Assembly (NCBI GenBank): GCA_903829855.1
Contig: CAIKRN010000107.1
Coordinates: forward strand, 1-10,530
DNA length: 10,530 nucleotides
Source: an uncultured Opitutia bacterium
Lineage (GTDB): Bacteria > Verrucomicrobiota > Verrucomicrobiia > Opitutales > UBA953
Direction: 5' to 3'
The translations under genes were made by a program, and so were the position numbers. Below the pieces are notes generated by a model. The model saw nothing but the letters and a program-made list of their open reading frames with translations. It was not told where the DNA came from and did not search any database. The first letter of the stretch is position 1, and the number at the start of each line of letters is the position of its first letter. Below are positions 1 through 4,919 of this stretch, in pieces.

Positions 1-536
1 CCGATGGCCGGAGGAACGACGCCGAAGGTCTTGAAGGCCTGCATGCCCCACTTCAGGAATTCGTAGCGCTCCGTGTTGCGGCCGAATTCTTGACGCAGGT
101 TTTCGAGGAAGGAAGAGGCTGAGCCCGCGCGGTCTACTTGGATGGAGTGGTCGACGACGAGGTCGACGGGTACGAGTGGCTCGATGATGGCGGAATCCTT
201 ACCGAGTTTGGCGACAGCTTCGCGCATGGCGGCGAGATCGACGAGCAGCGGCACGCCGGTGAAATCTTGGAGTACGATGCGAGCGACCACGAAAGGAATT
301 TCCGTGTCGACGGGCTTCGCGGCATTCCATGCGGCCAGCGTCTTCACGTCGTTCTCGGTGACCGCGACGCCATCGCAGTTACGCAGCACCGATTCGAGGA
401 CGAGACGGATCGAGACGGGCAGACGGGAGATCTTGCCGAGGCCGGCCTGCTCGAGGGCGGGTACGGAATAAATTTGGCCAGTCTTGCCGCCAGCTGTGAA
501 GGGGCGAAGGGCTTTGAAGGGGTCTTTGAGTGCCAT
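1..536 (-). CDS. acnA: Aconitate hydratase A, N-terminal part (cut by window edge)
   Basis: Aconitase of the AcnA/IRP1 family interconverts citrate and isocitrate in the TCA cycle, using a [4Fe-4S] cluster in the cytoplasm. Translating the minus strand from the ATG at 534-536 gives 178 residues with no stop. The conserved N-terminal family blocks appear in order: RNCDG (residues 52-56), ARIVLQDFTGVP (85-96), PLVPVDLVVDHSIQVD (120-135) and RNTERYEFLKWG (153-164). The cluster-binding cysteines lie further along the protein, outside the window. The ATG is the natural start because MALKDPFK-type N-termini are usual for AcnA, and the peroxiredoxin terminator sits just upstream. No Shine-Dalgarno sequence precedes it. 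The leader is G-poor (minus-strand TACCCACAACTCACC before ATG). The gene is probably transcribed on its own from the 537-600 gap, or by read-through of that terminator. Assignment is secure from the motifs; the rest of the gene is unseen. Confidence 0.96.
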   Translation of the reverse strand, partial: MALKDPFKALRPFTAGGKTGQIYSVPALEQAGLGKISRLPVSIRLVLESVLRNCDGVAVTENDVKTLAAWNAAKPVDTEIPFVVARIVLQDFTGVPLLVDLAAMREAVAKLGKDSAIIEPLVPVDLVVDHSIQVDRAGSASSFLENLRQEFGRNTERYEFLKWGMQAFKTFGVVPPAI

Positions 537-590
537 GGTGAGTTGTGGGTAAAGGGAGAGGAGTGTGACGGTGGCGGTCGGGCAGGTAGC

Positions 591-631
591 CAAAAGCAAA
601 GAAGGCGGTCGGGGCAAGCCCGACCGCCTTC
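591..631 (-). terminator. Rho-independent terminator of the peroxiredoxin gene
   Basis: A perfect 13-bp inverted repeat (601-613 with 619-631) encloses a 5-nt loop. Read on the minus strand, it is followed at once by TTTGCTTTTG (600 down to 591), a U-rich tail. It starts 19 nt after the stop codon of the peroxiredoxin gene. Read on the plus strand, the tail is A-rich, so the terminator works in one direction only. An extra copy of one arm lies further downstream (573-583); see the finding on it. Confidence 0.93.
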
Positions 632-650
632 AAATAAGCCTGATTAACGC

Positions 651-1136
651 TTAGGCTTCGACGGCCTTCTTGATCTTGGCGAAGTTCGGCATCGAGGCCG
701 GGTCGCGCTTCACTTCGGAGTGGATCACGTTACCAGCCTTGTCGGCCACGAAGACCGAGCGCTTGGCGACATTGAGCAGGCTCGTCTTTTCAGGAATGAC
801 GCGGGTGTCCTTGACCTTAAAGGCCTTGATGGCGACCCGATTGAAGTCGGAGACGAGGGTGAGGGTGATACCTGCCTGTTTGGCCCAAGCTTCCTGGGCG
901 AAGGGGCTATCGACGGAAATGGCGATGATATCGGCACCCAGCTTCTTATATTCGTCGAGCAGTCCGCTAACCTTGCAGAGCTCATCGGTGCAGAAGCTCG
1001 TGAAAGCGAGAGGAACAAAGAGAATCACGGTCTTTCCCTTGCCGACGTTACGGCGCAGGTTGACGTCCACCAGTCCGGCGTCGGTCTTCTGCTTGAGGGT
1101 GATTTCAGGGAGGGGCTGGCCGATTTTCAGGGGCAT
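651..1136 (-). CDS. Peroxiredoxin, AhpC/TSA family (AhpE/BCP-like)
   Basis: This thiol peroxidase reduces hydrogen peroxide and organic hydroperoxides in the cytoplasm. It is 161 residues long, the usual size for a small single-domain peroxiredoxin, with no signal peptide. The active-site block is PLAFTSFCTDELC: Pro42, Thr46 and peroxidatic Cys49 make the family PxxxTxxC motif, and Arg126 (in KRSVFV) is the likely catalytic arginine. A second cysteine, Cys54, lies five residues after Cys49. That is the spacing of the resolving cysteine in E. coli BCP (Cys45/Cys50), whereas the PLAFTxxC wording resembles the one-Cys AhpE group. An atypical two-Cys mechanism is therefore an inference. The gene stands alone between a 127-nt upstream gap and its own terminator. 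The ATG at 1134-1136 has no Shine-Dalgarno; the leader reads TACCCACCTCAAACC. Confidence 0.93.
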   Translation of the reverse strand: MPLKIGQPLPEITLKQKTDAGLVDVNLRRNVGKGKTVILFVPLAFTSFCTDELCKVSGLLDEYKKLGADIIAISVDSPFAQEAWAKQAGITLTLVSDFNRVAIKAFKVKDTRVIPEKTSLLNVAKRSVFVADKAGNVIHSEVKRDPASMPNFAKIKKAVEA

Positions 1137-1263
1137 GGTTTGAGGTGGGTAGGGGTTCGGGCACTAAATTGGCCCTTTTTTCATGGCATGCAAGGAAGGA
1201 GGCGGAAAAATGGCATTATTGACCACTTTTCTTGCTCTTTAGCGGGTTTGGGCGGATTAAAGC
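1137..1263 (-). promoter_or_regulatory. Intergenic gap expected to hold the peroxiredoxin promoter
   Basis: This 127-nt gap separates the miaA stop from the peroxiredoxin start and is more A/T-rich than its surroundings. It is the only place a separate promoter for the peroxiredoxin could sit. A possible -35 like TTGCAT (minus strand, 1193 to 1188) has only poor -10 candidates 17 to 19 nt downstream (AATTTA or TTTAGT), so I do not assign the boxes. I see no strong terminator for miaA here, so read-through from the upstream operon cannot be excluded. Confidence 0.4.
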
Positions 1264-2160
1264 CTAAATCTGCCCTGAATCCTGAGCTAAACCTAGCCTG
1301 CGGAACCATTTTCGCTGTTTTCGGACAAGCGCCCAGGTGTCCAGGTTGATGCGTTCGACTAATCCTTCGAGGGCAACGCGCTTGCCACCCTGCAGCCAGT
1401 CCATGGTGGCGCGATAACCCACGGCACGAGCCGAGGCTAGCTCGGGGTCAAGATTGAGCCCTATGAGGCGTTCGGACTCCATGATGAGCCCTTCACTTAT
1501 CATGCTCTGGGTGCGGAGGGCTATCCGCGTGCGGAGATCGGCGTCCGGGCGCTCGAGTAGCTCAAAGGTTACCGAGTGATCGGCGAAAGGCCCCTTGCGG
1601 CCGAGGAATTCGTCGCGGAGCGCATCGAGGGTGCGGCCAGAGGCGAGTCGACGTTCCAAGGCTTTGGCGACGCGGATGGGGTTTTGTTGGTCGAGCCAGT
1701 CCGGCAACTTCGTGCCTTCGACCTGGCGCAGGCGATGGAGGAGGGGTTCGATGCCTTGACGCTGCAGGGTACGCACCTCGGCGGTGATGGCTTCGCTGAT
1801 GGGCAGTTCATCGGTGACCGGACCAAAAAAGGCCGCGAGGTAGAAGCCGCTCCCGCCGGTGACAAGGATGCGATTCCCTCGCCCGTGAGCCTCGGCAATC
1901 GCTTGGCGCGACATATCAATAAATTGGGAAACAGAATAGCGCTCCGACGGCTCGACGAGGTCGAGTCCGTGATGACGTACCCGGCGTTGTTGCTCGACCG
2001 TTGGTTTCGCTGAACCGATATCCATGCCACGGTAGACGCAGACGGAGTCACAGGAGAGAATCTCCGCGCTGTTTTGTTCTGCCCATGATAACGCCGCCTC
2101 CGTCTTGCCGACCGCCGTCGGCCCCGTCAGCACATGAATCGCTGGCGCACTTGAGGTCAT
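1264..2160 (-). CDS. miaA: tRNA dimethylallyltransferase (MiaA)
   Basis: MiaA transfers the dimethylallyl group from DMAPP to N6 of A37 in tRNAs that read codons starting with U, which stabilises codon pairing. Counting from the ATG at 2158-2160 the protein has 298 residues, close to the usual length of about 300. Visible motifs are the P-loop GPTAVGKT (13-20), DSVCVYRGMDIGSAKP (38-53, with the catalytic Asp38), HHGLDLVEPSERYS (63-76), VTGGSGFYL (100-108), NPIRVAKALE (160-169), AVGYR (246-250) and KQRKWFRR (281-288). The usual Gln in the DSxQVYRG block is Cys here; E. coli also varies at this site. A TTG one codon upstream could also start the frame, but the ATG shares its A with the TGA stop of cdsA (TGATG), which points to translational coupling. 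This is the last gene of the putative operon. Confidence 0.96.
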   Translation of the reverse strand: MTSSAPAIHVLTGPTAVGKTEAALSWAEQNSAEILSCDSVCVYRGMDIGSAKPTVEQQRRVRHHGLDLVEPSERYSVSQFIDMSRQAIAEAHGRGNRILVTGGSGFYLAAFFGPVTDELPISEAITAEVRTLQRQGIEPLLHRLRQVEGTKLPDWLDQQNPIRVAKALERRLASGRTLDALRDEFLGRKGPFADHSVTFELLERPDADLRTRIALRTQSMISEGLIMESERLIGLNLDPELASARAVGYRATMDWLQGGKRVALEGLVERINLDTWALVRKQRKWFRRLGLAQDSGQI

Positions 2161-3017
2161 CAACCGACGGTCACCTTTGTGAGTCCGTGTAGTAAAAGGT
2201 ACGCGACAGGTGCCACGAGCAGGAGCGAATCAATCAAATCAAGTGCACCCCCTATACCTGGGATTGATGCGCCGGAATCTTTAACGTCAGCTCTTCGCTT
2301 CAGGTAAGATTCCACGAGGTCAGATGGAATGCTGAGGGTGGCCAGCGGGATTGAGAAAAGGGCGGCGCTAAGCAGGTTGAAGTGGAATCCGGTCAGCCAC
2401 TGGTTCATCGCAGCAGCACCGCTTACGCCAATAATCATCGAGAAAACGATGCCGCCAAGACATCCCTCCCAGCTCTTGGCTGGGCTGACGTTTGGGGCAA
2501 TTTTATGTCGGCCGAAAGGCGTTCCGATGAGTAGCCCGCCGACGTCAGTGAACTTGGTCGTAGCGACGGCCCAGAGGGCAAGCCAAAGTCCGAACTTACT
2601 GTCCTGAGTCTTCCATTTGGCAAAATCGACGAGGAAGCAGAGTAGGAAGGGTACGTAGAGCACACCGAAAACTGTGGAAAAGCGAAGGACCCATTCGCGA
2701 TTCTCGAGCGGACGTGCCAGTAAGGAAAGGAGTACTGCGACCCAAGCAAGGGCGAGGTAATTAGCGAGGGGGGTAATCTCGATCAGACCTAGGAAGACCG
2801 CGGTCATGAGCACGCCTCCGGCGAAGAGGCCGGCTCCGATGCGAGGTGTTGCGCCCGTTTTTTCCAGAATCCGATAAAGCTCGTATTGGGCGGCGAGGCC
2901 GAGGCTTAGGGCTAGTAGGAAGCCGCCAAGTTGGGCCACATCGTATTTCCCGAAGACGAAGATGATAAAACCGACGATTACCCAGAGTCCGATGGTGCTT
3001 AGCGCGCGGTCTCTCAT
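2160..3017 (-). CDS. cdsA: Phosphatidate cytidylyltransferase (CDP-diglyceride synthase)
   Basis: CdsA converts phosphatidic acid and CTP into CDP-diacylglycerol, the branch-point precursor of bacterial phospholipids, in the inner membrane. The 285-residue protein is strongly hydrophobic, with eight or nine likely membrane spans. The C-terminal half carries the family blocks: FTDVGGLLIGTPFGRHKIAPNVSPAKSWEG (split here as FTDVGGLLIG at 156-165, FGRHKIAPNVSPAKSWEG at 168-185), then ESYLKRRADVKDSG (236-249) and SIPGIGGALDLIDS (251-264). In the E. coli form the last block reads PGHGGxLDRxDS, so His and Arg are replaced by Ile255 and Leu261, while the metal-site aspartates Asp247, Asp260 and Asp263 remain. 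The ATG at 3015-3017 overlaps the uppS stop (ATGA), and its own stop overlaps the miaA start. The adjacent uppS-cdsA pair is a common bacterial arrangement. Confidence 0.96.
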   Translation of the reverse strand: MRDRALSTIGLWVIVGFIIFVFGKYDVAQLGGFLLALSLGLAAQYELYRILEKTGATPRIGAGLFAGGVLMTAVFLGLIEITPLANYLALAWVAVLLSLLARPLENREWVLRFSTVFGVLYVPFLLCFLVDFAKWKTQDSKFGLWLALWAVATTKFTDVGGLLIGTPFGRHKIAPNVSPAKSWEGCLGGIVFSMIIGVSGAAAMNQWLTGFHFNLLSAALFSIPLATLSIPSDLVESYLKRRADVKDSGASIPGIGGALDLIDSLLLVAPVAYLLLHGLTKVTVG

Positions 3018-3775
3018 GCTTGGGCGGGGGTTTGGATTTGTTCGCGTGTCTTGCCGAAGCGTCGCTCGCGTTTGGAATATTCTGTCAGTGCCAGTTGGAG
3101 CTGCTGCTTATCGAAGTCTGGCCAGAAAACAGAAGCGAAGACGATCTCGGCATACGCGGATTGGAGGAGGAGAAAGTTGCTGAGGCGGAATTCCCCGGAG
3201 GTACGGATGATCAGGTCAGGGTCAGGCATGCCCGAGGTCTGCAGGTGTGATTCGAGTACGTCCCAGGTGATTTCTTCGGGCTTAATTCGACCGGCGAGGG
3301 CATCGGCGGCAAGCGCTTGGGCAGCACTGACGATTTCCTGCCGTGCACCGTAATTCAGAGCAACCACCAGATTGAAGGCGGTATTATTTTTGCTGGATTC
3401 GATGACGTCTTCTAGTGGCTTCCGGACAAATTCTGGTAGGGCGGAAAGTTCGCCGATCACGCGTAGGCGGACGTTACGACGTTCCAATCGCGCGAGGTGC
3501 GCACGGAGAATCCATTCCCCCAATTTAAAAAGCCCGCTGACCTCGTCCGGTGGGCGCTTCCAGTTTTCCGCGGAGAAAGCGAAGACCGTCAGGGTGTTGA
3601 CGCCGAGGTCGATGCAGGAATCGATGGTCTCGATGAGGCGTTCCGCACCGCGGCGATGTCCTTCAAGGCGGGGGAGGTTTTTAGCGGCGGCCCAGCGCCC
3701 GTTGCCGTCCATGATGATCCCGATGTGCTTCGGGGGCACGGGGTTGACGGTAATAATGGGCGCGGGGGACGACAC
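3014..3775 (-). CDS. uppS: Undecaprenyl diphosphate synthase (cis-prenyltransferase)
   Basis: UppS condenses farnesyl diphosphate with eight isopentenyl diphosphates in cis to make undecaprenyl diphosphate, the lipid carrier for peptidoglycan and other surface polymers. It is a soluble or membrane-associated enzyme. The 253-residue protein matches the family length and all its blocks: IMDGNGRWA (21-29, catalytic Asp23, Asn25, Arg27), GHRRG (39-43), FAFSAENWKRP (65-75), ALNYGARQEI (139-148), DPDLIIRTSGEFRLSNFLL (185-203) and AYAEIVF (207-213). Arg191, Arg197 and Glu210 match the substrate and Mg-binding positions of the E. coli enzyme at a constant offset of three. The usual Gln in RTSGEQRLSN is Phe196. 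The start is GTG at 3773-3775, since no in-frame ATG lies between the upstream stop and the IMDGNGRW block. It follows the ExbD-like gene after 45 nt and overlaps cdsA by 4 nt. Confidence 0.97.
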   Translation of the reverse strand: MSSPAPIITVNPVPPKHIGIIMDGNGRWAAAKNLPRLEGHRRGAERLIETIDSCIDLGVNTLTVFAFSAENWKRPPDEVSGLFKLGEWILRAHLARLERRNVRLRVIGELSALPEFVRKPLEDVIESSKNNTAFNLVVALNYGARQEIVSAAQALAADALAGRIKPEEITWDVLESHLQTSGMPDPDLIIRTSGEFRLSNFLLLQSAYAEIVFASVFWPDFDKQQLQLALTEYSKRERRFGKTREQIQTPAQA

Positions 3776-3820
3776 TAGGGCGCAGAATGTCCGACCTGCC
3801 TCGTCTCTGGCAATCGTGAA

Positions 3821-4282
3821 TCAGCGTTCGTCGGCGGCGACCATGACGCCAGGGAAGCCGGCGTTCCGGGCGAGCTCGCAGACTTCGAGGAAACTTTGCA
3901 TCGTCAGGGCGGCATCAGCCTTGATCAAGACGGGTCGAACCGAGCCGCCTGCCGCGGCCACTCGGACGAGTTCGGCTTTCAGTCCCTCACGGTTCACCAC
4001 GCGCCCCGCAACGACGAAAACTCCGGTGCCGCGGGCTGACACGAGGGTAACGGTCAGGGAGGTGCGGGCTAAATCGCCGATGGCCGTCTTCGGGGTGTTG
4101 AGGTTACGCGATACGGCCGGGACACGTTGATCAAAGCCCACGTACATACCTGGGGCGAAGACGAATTCTGCCGAGACTGCGTAGATGAGGGCGGCGCAGA
4201 CTAAGGCCAGTGCGAGCGGGACTGCATCAATCCCAGTTTCGGGTCGCCTTACCTTAGCCAGGACTCCCAGCGGGGTTTGCAT
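3821..4282 (-). CDS. ExbD/TolR-like protein lacking the transmembrane Asp
   Basis: ExbD/TolR proteins have a short cytoplasmic tail, one membrane helix carrying a proton-accepting Asp, and a periplasmic domain; with ExbB/TolQ they power TonB or Tol systems. This 153-residue protein fits that layout: membrane helix at about 20-42, then a periplasmic domain in which VTLVSARGTGVFVVAGRVVN (78-97), VRPVLIKADAALT (115-127) and VCELARNAGFPGVMVA (134-149) follow the family pattern. The helix normally reads PL-x-D followed by FVxxPG. Here PLAL (22-25) and FVFAPG (40-45) align without gaps and put Leu25 where the essential Asp belongs. Asp19, six residues earlier at the membrane edge, and Glu39 are the only nearby acids. 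The ATG at 4280-4282 lies 1 nt after the ExbB-like stop; upstream in-frame codons would overlap that gene and add a non-family extension. Family membership is firm, proton transport is doubtful, and whether it works with TonB, Tol or something else is unknown. Confidence 0.85.
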   Translation of the reverse strand: MQTPLGVLAKVRRPETGIDAVPLALALVCAALIYAVSAEFVFAPGMYVGFDQRVPAVSRNLNTPKTAIGDLARTSLTVTLVSARGTGVFVVAGRVVNREGLKAELVRVAAAGGSVRPVLIKADAALTMQSFLEVCELARNAGFPGVMVAADER

Positions 4283-4283
4283 C

Positions 4284-4919
4284 TCAGGGTTTAGGTTTTT
4301 CTTCCGGCAGTTCGTGGCGGACGAAAGTGATGATTGAATGGGCGGCAATTTCCATCTCTGTCACGATGGAGCGGACGCGACCAATAAGAAAGTGGTGGGC
4401 CATAGAGCAGCCAGCTGCAATGACGAGGGCGAAGCCGGCGGTAGAGAGGGCGGCTTGCACATCCAGGAGAAGGTGGTCTGCGGCAGCGTAGACGCTACCA
4501 TCCCGGAGTGCAGTGGCTAAATGGAAACCGGAGAAGATTGCGCCGGCGAGGCCAAGCAGGGGGGCGACCCGGCCAATAGCGGCAATGGTCCCGAGGCGTC
4601 GTTCGAGCACCGGAAGTTCGAGTAAAGCGGCTTCAGTGGCGGCAGCCCGCATGGCATCTTCTCCGCTGGCGGATCGAAGTAGGGCGGCTTTGACCACGCG
4701 AGGCACGGGTCCAGGAGATTCTTCGCAGGCCGCAAGTGCTTCGAGTGGCCGCCCTGCTCGGAGATTATTTCGCACCCCTTCGATAAAGTCAGAGGAAAGC
4801 ACTAAGCCGCGATGGAGGAACATCGCACGCTCCACGACAAAGACCAAGGCAAGGAAGGCCAGGATTAGAAGCAGCCAGACGAAGGGACCCGCATCGAAGG
4901 GGAAGGTGAAATCTCTCAT
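4284..4919 (-). CDS. ExbB/TolQ/MotA-family inner-membrane protein with altered proton-path residues
   Basis: This protein of 211 residues has the classic ExbB/TolQ topology: membrane helix 1 at about 11-34, a cytoplasmic domain at about 36-108, helix 2 at about 112-135 and helix 3 at about 155-178. The block VLERRLGTIAAIGRVAPLLG (104-123) is a clear family signature, and helix 3 contains QAALSTAGFALVIAAG (155-170). In E. coli ExbB the conserved threonines are Thr148 (GLFGTVWG) and Thr181 (LLATAIGL). Here the first is Ala127 (GLAGAIFS). The second is best aligned to Ala161, with Thr160 just before it, and the AIP that usually ends this stretch is AAG. Together with the missing Asp in the downstream ExbD-like partner, this suggests a diverged motor. 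The ATG at 4917-4919 overlaps the TPR-gene stop (ATGA), and the ExbD-like start is 1 nt past the stop, so the three genes are tightly coupled. Confidence 0.88.
   Translation of the reverse strand: MRDFTFPFDAGPFVWLLLILAFLALVFVVERAMFLHRGLVLSSDFIEGVRNNLRAGRPLEALAACEESPGPVPRVVKAALLRSASGEDAMRAAATEAALLELPVLERRLGTIAAIGRVAPLLGLAGAIFSGFHLATALRDGSVYAAADHLLLDVQAALSTAGFALVIAAGCSMAHHFLIGRVRSIVTEMEIAAHSIITFVRHELPEEKPKP

Noticed and set aside
138..647. Open plus-strand frame of 169 codons at the left end
   Set aside because: It lies opposite acnA and runs through the terminator; its sequence resembles no family, and the minus-strand frame has all the aconitase motifs.
1159..1181. Plus-strand GGGC-loop-GCCC followed by six T
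   Set aside because: It looks like a small terminator, but the stem is only 4 bp with a 9-nt loop, and there is no plus-strand gene upstream to terminate.
1163..1193. TTGCAT with AATTTA or TTTAGT as a peroxiredoxin promoter
   Set aside because: Matches to the -35 and -10 consensus are poor, and the spacing of the better -10 is 19 nt, so I do not assign a precise promoter.
720..1349. Open plus-strand frame of 209 codons
   Set aside because: It runs antisense to the peroxiredoxin and across the intergenic gap into the miaA 3' end. Such long antisense frames are expected in G+C-rich coding sequence.
3372..4130. Open plus-strand frame of 252 codons opposite uppS and the ExbD-like gene
   Set aside because: The translation is low-complexity Ser/Arg/Thr-rich with no motif, spans two real genes, and is typical of an antisense shadow.
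4283..4348. Longer N-terminus for the ExbD-like protein
   Set aside because: It would overlap the ExbB-like gene by more than 60 nt and add an extension unlike family members. The ATG one nt after the upstream stop fits better.
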